A stretch of 64,000 nt of DNA from Robiginitomaculum antarcticum DSM 21748. GTDB taxonomy: Bacteria; Pseudomonadota; Alphaproteobacteria; Caulobacterales; Maricaulaceae. This document shows, piece by piece, positions 11,153 to 20,303 of the stretch (its first letter is position 1; each line of letters opens with the position of its first letter). Location of the stretch: contig NZ_KB823011.1 in assembly GCF_000365025.1 (NCBI RefSeq), forward strand, positions 496,001 to 560,000. The letters run 5' to 3'. The position numbers and the translations under genes are program-made. The notes under the pieces are model-generated. The model saw nothing but the letters and a program-made list of their open reading frames with translations. It was not told the DNA's origin and ran no database searches.

Positions 11153-12172
11153 ATGGCTGGAAAAACAAAAACAACTTCCAAGAAAAAGGCGGCGCCAAAA
11201 GCGCTGAAAACCACGCAGGATGAGCTTCTTCAGTTTTACAAAGATATGCTGCTGATCCGCCGCTTCGAAGAGAAGGCCGGACAGCTTTATGGCATGGGCC
11301 TGATAGCGGGATTCTGTCACCTATATATCGGCCAGGAAGCCGTTGTAACGGGTATACGCGCCGCGATGAAAGAGGGCGATCAGATGATTACGGGTTACCG
11401 CGATCACGGCCATATGCTCGCTTGTGATATGGAAGCGCGCGGCGTTATGGCTGAACTGACGGGCCGTGAAGGTGGCTATAGCCGCGGCAAAGGCGGCTCT
11501 ATGCATATGTTCTCGACTGAGAAGAAATTCTATGGCGGTCACGGCATTGTCGGCGCGCAGGTTCCGCTCGGTGCGGGTCTGGGCTTTGCCAATAAATATC
11601 TCGATAATGGCGCAGTGAGCATCGCATTTTTCGGTGATGGCGCGTCAAATCAAGGCCAAGTTTATGAGACCTTCAACATGGCTAAATTATGGGATTTGCC
11701 TGTCGTGTTTGTGATTGAAAACAATCAATACGCTATGGGAACATCGGTTGAGCGAAGCTCCGCCGAAACCGAGCTTTTTAAACGCGGTATAAGTTTTGAG
11801 ATCGAAGGCGTACAGGTTGACGGCATGAATGTGCTTGCCGTGCGTGACGCCGCTAAAAAGGCGATTGATCATGCCCGTGCCGGCAAAGGCCCGATGATTC
11901 TCGAAATGAAAACCTATCGTTATCGTGGTCACTCTATGTCGGATCCGGCAAAGTACCGTACACGCGATGAGGTTAATGACATTCGTAGCGCGCGCGACCC
12001 GATCGATGCCGTCAAAGCCCGTCTTGAAAAAGAGGGCTGGGCCGATACTGACGCGCTTAAGGCGATTGATAAAGACATCAAAGCCGTTGTGAATGACAGT
12101 GCGGATTTCGCGCAAAGCTCGCCGGAGCCCGATCCGTCAGAGCTCTACACCGACGTATTGCTGGAGGCCTAA
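11153..12172 (+). CDS. pdhA: Pyruvate dehydrogenase E1 component, alpha subunit
   Basis: A 339-residue thiamine-diphosphate enzyme subunit that, with the beta subunit, decarboxylates pyruvate and acetylates the E2 lipoyl group. The ThDP/Mg motif runs GDGASNQGQVYETFNMA and ends in VIENN; the phosphorylation-loop-like region RYRGHSMSDPAKYR is conserved. A lysine/threonine-rich N-terminus of about 20 residues precedes the domain. GAGGG lies 8 bases before the ATG. It starts the pdh operon and is followed three bases later by a MAPEG gene rather than directly by pdhB. Confidence 0.97.
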   Translation: MAGKTKTTSKKKAAPKALKTTQDELLQFYKDMLLIRRFEEKAGQLYGMGLIAGFCHLYIGQEAVVTGIRAAMKEGDQMITGYRDHGHMLACDMEARGVMAELTGREGGYSRGKGGSMHMFSTEKKFYGGHGIVGAQVPLGAGLGFANKYLDNGAVSIAFFGDGASNQGQVYETFNMAKLWDLPVVFVIENNQYAMGTSVERSSAETELFKRGISFEIEGVQVDGMNVLAVRDAAKKAIDHARAGKGPMILEMKTYRYRGHSMSDPAKYRTRDEVNDIRSARDPIDAVKARLEKEGWADTDALKAIDKDIKAVVNDSADFAQSSPEPDPSELYTDVLLEA

Positions 12173-12175
12173 ACC

Positions 12176-12562
12176 ATGACTGTAATTTCTTATCTGATAC
12201 TCAGCGTTATTCTCTTTATTGTGATGATCGTCGTGCAGGCGCTGCTCGGTACAAAACAATATGGTCTTGGCACGCTCGCCGGTCCGCGTGACAGCATGGC
12301 CGAGCCTAACGTGATGTCCGGACGGGCCAAACGGGCCAATCAGAATATGGTCGAAGCCATGGTCTTATTTGTGCCGCTGGCCGCCGTCGCGATGCACGCA
12401 GGCGTTGCCGGGGCGACGCTGGGCGCTGCGATATTCTTCTGGGCCCGCCTCGCTTATGCACCGCTTTACTGGTTTGGTATCCCGTGGGCGCGCACGCTCG
12501 CTTGGGCCGTGTCTGTGGTCGGTCTGCTCTTGATGATCCTCGCGCTTATGCCCCTGATCTAG
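12176..12562 (+). CDS. MAPEG-family membrane protein
   Basis: A 128-residue protein with four hydrophobic helices (about residues 3-24, 55-75, 77-97 and 104-126) and the MAPEG-like segment MSGRAKRANQNMVEAMVLF, followed by WARLAYAPLYWFG. MAPEG proteins include glutathione-dependent transferases and peroxidases, but many bacterial members have no known activity. It lies three bases after pdhA and nine before pdhB, so it is part of the pdh transcript. What it does there is unknown. Confidence 0.85.
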   Translation: MTVISYLILSVILFIVMIVVQALLGTKQYGLGTLAGPRDSMAEPNVMSGRAKRANQNMVEAMVLFVPLAAVAMHAGVAGATLGAAIFFWARLAYAPLYWFGIPWARTLAWAVSVVGLLLMILALMPLI

Positions 12563-12571
12563 GACGAATTC

Positions 12572-13990
12572 ATGCCAATCAACATTCAAATGCCTGCTCT
12601 GTCTCCGACGATGGAAGAGGGCACACTATCAAAATGGCTTGTCAAAAAGGGGGACAGCGTCACCTCTGGCGATATTCTGGCCGAGATTGAGACCGACAAA
12701 GCGACAATGGAAGTCGAATCTATTGACGAGGGCGTTGTCGGCGAAATCGTTGTCGCTGAAGGCGCTCAAAACGTCAAAGTTGGCGCGGTTATCCTGCGCC
12801 TTCTCGAAGACGGCGAGGATGAAAGCGCACTGACCGATGATTCCGGCGATGACACCTCTGCGGACGAAGAGATCGAAGATAAGGGCGAAGATAAACCCGG
12901 AACAGCCGGCCCGGCGCATCCCGAAAATGAGGATGCCAATCGCGATGAACCCCCCTCTGTGCCGAAGACCAAGCCGCAAAATGACCCTGATATACCAACT
13001 AATGTCGCGATGAAAGAAACGACTATTCGTGACGCCCTGCGGGACGCTATGGCCGAAGAGATGCGCCGCGACGATAAAGTCTTTATTATGGGCGAAGAGG
13101 TCGCTGAATATCAGGGCGCTTATAAAGTCACACGCGAACTGCTTCAAGAATTCGGCAGCCGGCGGGTCGTCGACACGCCGATTACGGAGCACGGCTTTGC
13201 CGGTATTGGTGTCGGCGCGGCCATGGGCGGTCTTCGCCCGATTGTCGAATTCATGACATGGAACTTTGCGATGCAAGCCATTGATCATATTATCAATTCT
13301 GCGGCAAAAACGCTCTATATGTCCGGCGGTCAAATGCGCTGTCCTATCGTGTTTCGTGGTCCGAACGGTGCAGCCAGCCGCGTCGGCGCGCAGCACAGCC
13401 ATGATTATAGTAGTTGGTATGCCAATGTGCCGGGTCTGAAAGTCGTCGCGCCCTATGACGCTGCTGATGCCAAGGGTCTCCTAAAAGCCGCTATTCGCGA
13501 CCCGAACCCCGTCGTCTTCCTTGAACATGAACTGATGTATGGCGAAAGCTTTGACGTGCCGGATATGGATGATTTTCTTATCCCCATCGGCAAGGCTAAA
13601 ATCCGCCGCGAAGGCAGTGACGTGACCATTGTTGCGCATAGCCGCATGGTTGGCCGCGCACTGGAAGCGGCCGAAAAGCTTGCCGAAGAGGGCATTGACG
13701 CCGAAGTCATCGACCTGCGAACGCTCCGCCCCCTGGATACAGATACAGTCGTAGCCTCGGTCAAGAAAACGAACCGCCTTGTTTGTGCTGAAGAAGGCTG
13801 GGGACAGAGCGGTATAGGCGCCGAAGTCGCTGCCCGCGTCGTCAACGAGGCCTTCGACTATCTCGACGCCCCGCCCGCCCGCGTCTTCCAAAAAGACGTC
13901 CCGCTGCCATATGCGGCGAATTTAGAAGCTTTGTCATTACCGAATTCCGATGATGTGGTTAAGGCGGCTAAGACAGTGTGCTACAAATAA
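12572..13990 (+). CDS. pdhB: Pyruvate dehydrogenase E1 component, beta subunit, with lipoyl domain
   Basis: A 472-residue subunit. Residues 1-85 form a biotinyl/lipoyl domain with the modified lysine K43 in [12 protein letters not shown]. An acidic, proline-rich linker follows to about residue 145, then the transketolase-like E1-beta body ([52 protein letters not shown]). A lipoylated E1-beta is characteristic of alphaproteobacteria. Its lipoyl domain closely matches that of pdhC, with the same residue numbering around K43. A small unknown gene starts on the base after its stop. Confidence 0.97.
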   Translation: MPINIQMPALSPTMEEGTLSKWLVKKGDSVTSGDILAEIETDKATMEVESIDEGVVGEIVVAEGAQNVKVGAVILRLLEDGEDESALTDDSGDDTSADEEIEDKGEDKPGTAGPAHPENEDANRDEPPSVPKTKPQNDPDIPTNVAMKETTIRDALRDAMAEEMRRDDKVFIMGEEVAEYQGAYKVTRELLQEFGSRRVVDTPITEHGFAGIGVGAAMGGLRPIVEFMTWNFAMQAIDHIINSAAKTLYMSGGQMRCPIVFRGPNGAASRVGAQHSHDYSSWYANVPGLKVVAPYDAADAKGLLKAAIRDPNPVVFLEHELMYGESFDVPDMDDFLIPIGKAKIRREGSDVTIVAHSRMVGRALEAAEKLAEEGIDAEVIDLRTLRPLDTDTVVASVKKTNRLVCAEEGWGQSGIGAEVAARVVNEAFDYLDAPPARVFQKDVPLPYAANLEALSLPNSDDVVKAAKTVCYK

Positions 13991-14356
13991 ATGAATGGAT
14001 CGCTGAAATTTTTTTTTCTGCTCTTACCTTGGTTTGGCATGATAGGTTTTGCTTTTTTATACATTGATGTAACTGTTGATCAGGCTACTGCAGAACATTA
14101 CGGCGGGCAAAGTTTCGATCAAAAAACAGAAGCAAATCGAAAGCTAGAAATATATGTTTCTAAACGCCGCTCATATGAAACTGACAAAGAAGCTTTTGAA
14201 AAGTTGGGTTATATAGCTGTAGAACAGTATGACGGAAAATATCGTCCTTGGATTAATACGGAACTTGGTCTCGTGAAGTTTGATGAGATGGGTTTCATCG
14301 AAAAAATATGTGAACCCATATCATTATTAAATGATCCTGATTGCCCGCCTTCTTAG
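13991..14356 (+). CDS. Small membrane-anchored protein of unknown function
   Basis: I do not recognise this 121-residue protein. It starts on the base after the pdhB stop and ends 14 bases before pdhC. The N-terminus is a hydrophobic helix (FFFLLLPWFGMIGFAFLYI), probably a membrane anchor; the rest is soluble, rich in Lys, Glu and Tyr, with two cysteines near the end (about residues 107 and 116). The DNA is visibly more AT-rich than the flanking pdh genes and uses codons such as AAA, ATA and TTA more often. No ribosome binding site distinct from the pdhB 3' end is seen, so translation is probably coupled. Likely a recent insertion into the operon. Confidence 0.7.
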   Translation: MNGSLKFFFLLLPWFGMIGFAFLYIDVTVDQATAEHYGGQSFDQKTEANRKLEIYVSKRRSYETDKEAFEKLGYIAVEQYDGKYRPWINTELGLVKFDEMGFIEKICEPISLLNDPDCPPS

Positions 14357-14370
14357 TGAGTTAAATAGTT

Positions 14371-15783
14371 ATGCCCATTGAAATTCTAATGCCCGCCTTG
14401 TCTCCCACGATGGAAGAAGGGACCTTGTCCAAATGGCTCAAAAAAGAGGGTGATACGGTGAGTTCCGGTGACCTTTTGGCCGAGATTGAGACGGATAAGG
14501 CGACGATGGAAATCGAAGCCGTCGAAGAGGGTACTCTGGCTAAAATCCTCGTGGCCGAAGGCTCTGCGGGCGTGAAAGTTAATGCGCCGATTGCGATCCT
14601 GCTCGAAGAAGATGAAGATGAGAGCGCCTTGGACGGGTTTGAGACGGGCAATAGCGGGCCTAAGTCGAATGCCGAACCTGCCGCTCGTCCCGACGAAAGT
14701 CGGGATCCATCACCAGAAGAGTCTTCGAAAGAAAATGGTGCAGAAAAAGAGCGGGCCGAAAAGTCGTTATCAAATGCTGAATCTAACTCTCAACCGAAGG
14801 ATAAGGAGATGGACCCCGTTGTTCAACGGGGTGAGCGGGATAGTGATGACCGCCTCAAAGCGTCACCTCTGGCCAAACGTATGGCCAAGGATGCGGGGTA
14901 TGACTTATCCGCGATTAAAGGCTCCGGCCCGCACGGACGTATTGTTAAACGTGATATTGAAAGCTTTGATGGCGCGAAATATGCACCCAAATCAGCAGAT
15001 AAACCCGCTCCCAAAGCGGATGCAGACGCCGGTACAGATGTCGGGCCGGTACGCGGGGGTGGAGCGAATTACCTTGAAAAGCTCGGTATTAACCCGGGCA
15101 GCTATGACCTTATTCCGCTAGACGGCATGCGCAAAGTCATTGCCAAGCGCTTGGTGGGCTCCAATCTCGATGTGCCGGACTTCCCGCTGGTCATTGATTG
15201 CGAGATTGATGCTTTGCTCTCCATGCGCAAAGAATTGAACACACAAGCGCCCGAAGGCGTCAAAATCAGCGTCAATGACATGCTGATCCGGGCATCGGCT
15301 CTGGCTCTAAAACATTATCCCGAAGCCAATGCCAGCTATACGCCTGACGGCATTGCTTACCATCATAGCGCGGATGTCGCCGTGGCTGTGGCCATTGATG
15401 GCGGCCTGATTACGCCGATTGTGCGCGGCGCCGACAATAAAGGCCTGTCGACCATCTCATCTGAGATGAAAGATCTGGCCTCTAGGGCACGCGAGCGGAA
15501 ACTAAAACCCCAAGAATATCAGGGTGGTACGTTCAGTATTTCAAACCTTGGTATGTTCGGAATCAAAGAATTCGGCTCGATTATCAATGAACCACACGGG
15601 ATGATTATGTCGGTCGGTGCAGGGGAGCCGCGCGCGGTCGTTAAAGATGGCGAACTGGCTGTCGCCACTGTTATGACCGTGACATTGACGTGTGATCACC
15701 GCGTTGTCGACGGCGCTATCGGCGCGCAATGGCTTTTAGTGTTTAAGCGCTATATCGAGCAACCGATCACGATGATGCTGTAA
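14371..15783 (+). CDS. pdhC: Dihydrolipoamide acetyltransferase (pyruvate dehydrogenase E2)
   Basis: This 470-residue core protein of the pyruvate dehydrogenase complex accepts the acetyl group on lipoate and passes it to CoA. Domains in order: one lipoyl domain (K43 in [12 protein letters not shown]), a long charged linker (about 90-165), the E1/E3-binding domain ([32 protein letters not shown]), a second linker, and the catalytic domain with the motif [12 protein letters not shown] near the C-terminus. The first linker contains two DNA hairpins, one resembling a dispersed palindromic repeat read in frame as [10 protein letters not shown]. It ends the pdhA-pdhC operon; a hairpin follows. Confidence 0.97.
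   Translation: MPIEILMPALSPTMEEGTLSKWLKKEGDTVSSGDLLAEIETDKATMEIEAVEEGTLAKILVAEGSAGVKVNAPIAILLEEDEDESALDGFETGNSGPKSNAEPAARPDESRDPSPEESSKENGAEKERAEKSLSNAESNSQPKDKEMDPVVQRGERDSDDRLKASPLAKRMAKDAGYDLSAIKGSGPHGRIVKRDIESFDGAKYAPKSADKPAPKADADAGTDVGPVRGGGANYLEKLGINPGSYDLIPLDGMRKVIAKRLVGSNLDVPDFPLVIDCEIDALLSMRKELNTQAPEGVKISVNDMLIRASALALKHYPEANASYTPDGIAYHHSADVAVAVAIDGGLITPIVRGADNKGLSTISSEMKDLASRARERKLKPQEYQGGTFSISNLGMFGIKEFGSIINEPHGMIMSVGAGEPRAVVKDGELAVATVMTVTLTCDHRVVDGAIGAQWLLVFKRYIEQPITMML
14688..14705. repeat. Palindromic repeat element inside pdhC linker
   Basis: TCCCGAC at 14688-14694 and GTCGGGA at 14699-14705 flank a GAAA loop: a perfect 7-bp stem, followed by TCCA. The form (a TCCCG arm, GAAA, a CGGGA arm, TCCA) is that of small dispersed palindromic repeats seen in many proteobacterial genomes. 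It is translated in frame in E2 as [11 protein letters not shown] saw no second copy in this window. Confidence 0.55.
14813..14832. repeat. Second hairpin in the pdhC linker
   Basis: ACCCCGTT at 14813-14820 and AACGGGGT at 14825-14832 form a perfect 8-bp stem around GTTC. It lies at the end of the same linker, just before the subunit-binding domain. Confidence 0.45.
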
Positions 15784-15788
15784 AAGGC

Positions 15789-15807
15789 CTTCGCCTGTAA
15801 GGCGAAG
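15789..15807 (+). terminator. Possible terminator after pdhC
   Basis: CTTCGCC at 15789-15795 and GGCGAAG at 15801-15807 form a perfect 7-bp stem with loop TGTAA, six bases past the pdhC stop. The downstream sequence is T-rich only weakly, so termination may be incomplete. Confidence 0.5.
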
Positions 15808-15873
15808 AGTCTCTTACTTGCCATTATGACCGTATAAGTTAGCCTGTCCTGACTGAGCTAACGGAGACAGGCC

Positions 15874-16572
15874 ATGTTCAAGGCCATATTCGCAACATTA
15901 TTGACGGCCACCATTACCGCGCTGGTCGTGTTCGTTGCTATGCATCCCGAAAAAGCGACGCAATATGCGCAGCGGGGGCAGGAAATGTTGACCGACACCA
16001 AACGTAAAGTAACCGCGAGCAGTAAGTCGACTATAGACGGTATGGTTACGCCTGAACCCGCAGATGATGATAGTTCGCCTCAGGACAATGATGATAACGG
16101 CGACGCACCTGCGCCTACGCCCCAGGACCAGATAGAAGTGCTGCCCAAAGAGACGCTGGAGGGTTCCGTAGAACCGGATACCGTTTCACAACAGCCTGAA
16201 AGTGACCCTATCGAAGATGTTGTTGTCGGTACAGGCGTTGCGCCGCAGCTCCCCAAGAAGACTATTCCCGAGCGCCTTATCGATGAAGCGGGTAAAATTT
16301 CAGATCCGCGACTTCGTGACCAAGCTTATTTGTCGATTGTTGATTACGGCTTAGCGATTGGGGATATTGACGGGGCATTGCCGCTGGCGGATGAGATTGA
16401 AAGTGAAGATTACCGCGTCACGGCGCAAAGTAAAATCGCCATTGGCTATGCCCGCGTCGGCCGTAATGACGAAGCTTTTGACATGATCGGGACAATTGAA
16501 GACGCAGAATTTGCCGATGTAGTTCGTATGCAGGTGATTGAGACAATTTCGGGCCGCCCAGAGCCGAATTAA
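15874..16572 (+). CDS. Membrane-anchored protein with helical repeat C-terminus, function unknown
   Basis: A 232-residue protein. Residues 5-25 are one hydrophobic helix (ATLLTATITALVVFVAM), then a short basic stretch, an acidic Pro/Asp-rich linker (about 55-125), and a C-terminal helical region (about 130-225) with paired helices such as DQAYLSIVDYGLAIGDIDGA and AQSKIAIGYARVGRNDEAFD, which look like two or three TPR-type repeats. AACGGAG precedes the ATG. It lies between pdhC and lpdA, apparently as its own unit. No specific function can be named; a periplasmic scaffold is possible. Confidence 0.65.
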   Translation: MFKAIFATLLTATITALVVFVAMHPEKATQYAQRGQEMLTDTKRKVTASSKSTIDGMVTPEPADDDSSPQDNDDNGDAPAPTPQDQIEVLPKETLEGSVEPDTVSQQPESDPIEDVVVGTGVAPQLPKKTIPERLIDEAGKISDPRLRDQAYLSIVDYGLAIGDIDGALPLADEIESEDYRVTAQSKIAIGYARVGRNDEAFDMIGTIEDAEFADVVRMQVIETISGRPEPN

Positions 16573-16650
16573 ATGAAAATATCGCCATTGCCTCTAGGGT
16601 TTGAGCGGCTTTTTTGCTAGCAGGATTGCGCAGTTACTCAGGATCATATC

Positions 16651-18042
16651 ATGGCCAATCAAAGCTTCGACGTTATCATTATCGGGTCCGGCCCGGGCGG
16701 CTATGTCACCGCAATACGCGCGGCGCAGCTGGGTATGAAAGTCGCAATCGTTGAAAAAGATGCCTTAGGCGGCGTATGTCTGAATTGGGGCTGCATTCCG
16801 ACAAAAGCGCTACTGCGCTCGGCTGAAGTTTATCATAATATGCAGCACGCCAAAGCTTACGGACTGACGGCTGATGCGGGATATGACCTCAAAGCCATCG
16901 TCAAACGTTCGCGAGATATCGCCAAGCAGCTCTCGTCGGGCGTGGCCTATCTGATGAAAAAGCACAAAATCGACGTCATTAAGGGCTTTGCAAAATTAGA
17001 AAAAGGCAAAGACGCGCCTAAAGTGATTGTCGGTGACGATACGCTCACGGCTAAGCATGTCATTCTGGCCACAGGCGCTCGGGCGCGCACTATTTCGAAA
17101 GCTGGATTGGAGCCGGACGGTAAATTCATCTGGACTGCCAAAGAAGCGATGGTGCCGGATACCATGCCGAAGAATTTACTCGTGATAGGTTCCGGCGCAA
17201 TTGGGATGGAATTCGCCAGCTTTTTTAGCGCCTTTGGCGCGCAGACCACTGTGGTTGAAATGGTTGACCGTATCCTGCCGGCCGAAGATGCTGAGATTTC
17301 GGCGCTGGCCCAAAAAGCATTTGAGAAACGTGGCGTGAAATTTCTGACGGGCGCTAAAGTTAATAGCGTCAAAACGGGTAAGTCCGTTACGGCAGAGATT
17401 GAAGCCGGCGGCAAAACGCAAACTCTTGAGTTTGACCGCGTGATTCTGGCGATAGGCATTGTTGGCAATGTCGAAGATATGGGGTTTGAGACGGTCGGCG
17501 TAAAAGTCGAGCGGACTCACGTCACCGTTGATGAATACTCGCGCACCGGCGTGCCGGGCCTATATGCGATTGGTGACCTGACAGGGCCGCCATGGCTGGC
17601 CCACAAAGCCAGTCATGAAGGCGTGATTTGTATTGAAAAGATTGCGGGTCAAAATCCGCATCCGCTGGATATTAACCGCATACCGGGCTGTACCTATTGC
17701 CATCCCCAAATCGCCAGCGTTGGTTTTACCGAAGCCCAGGCGAAAGAGGCAGGACATGACGTCAAAATCGGGCGCTTCCCCTTCCTTGGCAATGGCAAAG
17801 CGATAGCCCTTGGAGAGCCTGAGGGACTGGTAAAAACCATATTTGACGCCAAAACCGGCGAACTCCTTGGCGCGCATATGATCGGCGCAGAAGTGACGGA
17901 GCTTATTCAGGGCTTCGCCATAGCCCAGACCCTTGAGACAACAGAAGAACAGTTAATGGAGACGGTATTTCCGCACCCGACATTGTCTGAAATGATGCAT
18001 GAGTCTGTTCTAGATGCCTATGATCGGGTCATTCACATTTAG
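16651..18042 (+). CDS. lpdA: Dihydrolipoyl dehydrogenase (E3)
   Basis: A 463-residue FAD enzyme that reoxidises dihydrolipoate on the E2 (and lipoyl-E1-beta) arms with NAD. The N-terminal FAD motif is GSGPGGYVTAIRAAQLG; the redox disulfide is C43/C48 in GGVCLNWGCIPTKALL; the NAD domain has VIGSGAIGMEFASFF; the catalytic His-Glu pair is in HPHPTLSEMM near the C-terminus. Its position after pdhA-pdhB-pdhC points to the pyruvate dehydrogenase complex. The convergent acyltransferase gene ends one base past its stop. Confidence 0.97.
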   Translation: MANQSFDVIIIGSGPGGYVTAIRAAQLGMKVAIVEKDALGGVCLNWGCIPTKALLRSAEVYHNMQHAKAYGLTADAGYDLKAIVKRSRDIAKQLSSGVAYLMKKHKIDVIKGFAKLEKGKDAPKVIVGDDTLTAKHVILATGARARTISKAGLEPDGKFIWTAKEAMVPDTMPKNLLVIGSGAIGMEFASFFSAFGAQTTVVEMVDRILPAEDAEISALAQKAFEKRGVKFLTGAKVNSVKTGKSVTAEIEAGGKTQTLEFDRVILAIGIVGNVEDMGFETVGVKVERTHVTVDEYSRTGVPGLYAIGDLTGPPWLAHKASHEGVICIEKIAGQNPHPLDINRIPGCTYCHPQIASVGFTEAQAKEAGHDVKIGRFPFLGNGKAIALGEPEGLVKTIFDAKTGELLGAHMIGAEVTELIQGFAIAQTLETTEEQLMETVFPHPTLSEMMHESVLDAYDRVIHI

Positions 18043-18043
18043 A

Positions 18044-19123
18044 CTATTTGGCGGGTGCAGCCTCTGGCGGGCGGCGTGAGAGCCAAGCGCTGAAACGCGG
18101 TTTTAGGGCTAATGCAGGCTTCTCTATCCATATCCAGGACGCATAGGCGATTAGCAGTGTTATGAGTGTGGCCGTAATCATAAGTGTCCATAATCCAATG
18201 TCGGGAAGTATGGCTTTGATCGTCTGTAAAACCGCCCAATGATAGATATATATCCCATAAGACGTATCCGTAGCGCCTTTTAGCTTATCTAGTTTTGGCA
18301 CCTTCATATAGGCGAGCGTAAAGACAGCCGCGCCTATTGTAACGTTCATCAGGATTTCAACTTCGGGCGTAGATTTCAATAACCACGTCATCAGTCCGAA
18401 CACCAAAACCATAGGCCAGTAAAGACGAATGAAGTCTTGATAGGCATAGAGCGCTGCACCCAGACCATATGCAACACTGAAACGTAATATGGATTGAACT
18501 GTTGCTGGAAAGGCGTCAAATATACCCAGTCTATGCGCTGCAATCCACCCAATAACGCTCAGTACAAAGGGCGCGGCAATCATCCATTTTTTGTGCATCA
18601 ACCCTGTCGCGAACATGATTGCCGTTGCCATATAAGCCAGCAGTTCATAGCGCAAAGTCCAAAGCGTTGCTGAGGATAATTGCTCTGCATTAGATGTGAA
18701 GACGCCCGGCAGGATCATGTCTGTATCATAAAAACTCAAAACAAAGGCAGGTTGTGCCAGAACTTGAGGATCCATAAAATAATCAGCTAAAGGTAGGGTA
18801 GTCATGATTGCGCCCAAGACAAATGCCACGATGACAACATGCACAAAAAGAGCAGGATAAATCCGCAATACACGCGCGGCGCCGAATTCACGCAAATCAC
18901 CCCGATAGAGCATGCTTCCTGTCACTAAAAACCCGGATGCTATAAAAAAGGCATTTACCGCCAAATAGCTGGGCGTGTAATGTAAGAATACTTTCGGCTC
19001 AAAATCAGATGCTCCGTAATAGACAACAAAGGCATGTCCAAATACGACCATTAGCGCCATAATAATACGTAGCGGCGTGAAGAAGTTATCATGCCCTTTG
19101 GAGATTGTGACAGCGCGAAACAT
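18044..19123 (-). CDS. Acyltransferase family 3 membrane protein
   Basis: A 359-residue polytopic protein with about ten hydrophobic helices, of the acyltransferase-3/OafA-like family that adds acyl groups to sugars or other envelope molecules. Hallmarks are intact: a histidine in the first helix (VVFGHAFVV), the RVLRIYP motif after the third helix, and LWTLRYELLAY. The C-terminus is short and cytoplasmic, without an SGNH domain. It is the second gene of a two-gene unit, starting one base after the stop of the gene at 19125-20222, which is a divergent paralogue. Substrate is unknown. Confidence 0.85.
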   Translation of the reverse strand: MFRAVTISKGHDNFFTPLRIIMALMVVFGHAFVVYYGASDFEPKVFLHYTPSYLAVNAFFIASGFLVTGSMLYRGDLREFGAARVLRIYPALFVHVVIVAFVLGAIMTTLPLADYFMDPQVLAQPAFVLSFYDTDMILPGVFTSNAEQLSSATLWTLRYELLAYMATAIMFATGLMHKKWMIAAPFVLSVIGWIAAHRLGIFDAFPATVQSILRFSVAYGLGAALYAYQDFIRLYWPMVLVFGLMTWLLKSTPEVEILMNVTIGAAVFTLAYMKVPKLDKLKGATDTSYGIYIYHWAVLQTIKAILPDIGLWTLMITATLITLLIAYASWIWIEKPALALKPRFSAWLSRRPPEAAPAK

Positions 19124-19124
19124 A

Positions 19125-20222
19125 TTAAACCTTCACAGTTTGTGATTGGGTGCGCCGATAAGTCTTAATAGATGACAGCAAGGCCGTCATAATCACGGAT
19201 AAGATAAAAGTGACGGGTAGGGTTATCGTAATTAATTGCCAAGAAGATAGATTTGGGCTGGCCAGCAAAATAAGCTGAGCCGCAGGCCAATGGATCAGGA
19301 ATATCCAAATCGAAATATCTGTAATAGATTTCGATTTAAGGGCGGTAGTATCGATATAAAGCGAAAGAGCACCCGCCAGCATAGCAAAGGCAATTGCGGC
19401 TATAACTTCTATTAACGGCGTCCATGGAAGCACATAAAATTGAAAAGCCGTCAATGCGATTAGGGTAAAGCCCGCAATAACTAATTGTCTGAATTTCGGT
19501 GTTTTGATTGATTGGCAATAGGCAAAAGCGCCTGCGCCGAGCATAAACATTGTACCCAACCGCAGTGGCGCTTGAATGAATTCAGGGGTTTGAACCCAGT
19601 TGCTTATATAATTTTGTAGACCCAGCATGTATAGGATGAGTACCGCCAAACTGGCCGAAATGACAAAGCCGCTACGTTTAAATATTCCAATTTGCCACGC
19701 CAAGGCCGTGCCGATATAGGCTATTGCGCCCCACCGTAATGTCCATATTGCGCCCTGTATCGACCCCATATATTTTGCATCATCCATAAGTCCCGGTAAA
19801 ATCGCTCCGGGGTCTAAAAACGTTATCAATCTCAATACATAGAGGCTGAGGCGCACGGCTGTGTCTATCGGAGTTGCGGCCGGACTACCTAGCAAGGGGT
19901 AAATGATTGCCACAACAGCAAATGCAAACATAGCAACAGGAAGAAGATTGTTCTTGGTTCTGCTTTTCAACATGAGCCATGCAGAGCCATGAGTATAGAG
20001 GGTTTTAAGGGCGAAAAAGCCGGCGAGGATAAAGAGCACATTCATACCGTGCCAACTGGGATCAAGGCCGAATATACGGCCATATTCTTCTGTGCCAGGG
20101 CCGCGCGCCATAGTAGAGATATAGCCAAAGGCAACTAGCGATACCACGCCCATACGCACTATCGCCACGCCAGCACTTCGCGGGGACTGTTTCAAGTCTG
20201 TTTTTGCGACACTACTCTGCAT
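19125..20222 (-). CDS. Degenerate acyltransferase-3-like membrane protein
   Basis: A 365-residue polytopic protein with the same helix pattern as the downstream neighbour and local similarity such as DPGAILPGLMDD...IWTLRWG against DTDMILPGVFTS...LWTLRYE. The family's key residues are missing: the first-helix His position reads VAFGYISTM, the R-x-x-R-I-Y-P region reads KSRTKNNLLP, and the Glu of LRYE is Gly in LRWGAI. It is a full-length, uninterrupted frame, so it looks like a maintained paralogue that may act as a non-catalytic partner. It is divergent from lipA. Confidence 0.75.
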   Translation of the reverse strand: MQSSVAKTDLKQSPRSAGVAIVRMGVVSLVAFGYISTMARGPGTEEYGRIFGLDPSWHGMNVLFILAGFFALKTLYTHGSAWLMLKSRTKNNLLPVAMFAFAVVAIIYPLLGSPAATPIDTAVRLSLYVLRLITFLDPGAILPGLMDDAKYMGSIQGAIWTLRWGAIAYIGTALAWQIGIFKRSGFVISASLAVLILYMLGLQNYISNWVQTPEFIQAPLRLGTMFMLGAGAFAYCQSIKTPKFRQLVIAGFTLIALTAFQFYVLPWTPLIEVIAAIAFAMLAGALSLYIDTTALKSKSITDISIWIFLIHWPAAQLILLASPNLSSWQLITITLPVTFILSVIMTALLSSIKTYRRTQSQTVKV

Positions 20223-20303
20223 CTTTGCCCTTCAAATTCGCACTCGAAACAGTTAGGTAGCCTAAAGCTGTTAAAATCAGGTCAAAGGCCCATATAAGAC
20301 ATT

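Noticed and set aside
16580-16618. Terminator before lpdA
   Set aside because: A T run follows GGC, but only a 3-bp GCC/GGC pairing across a long loop is visible, too weak to call.
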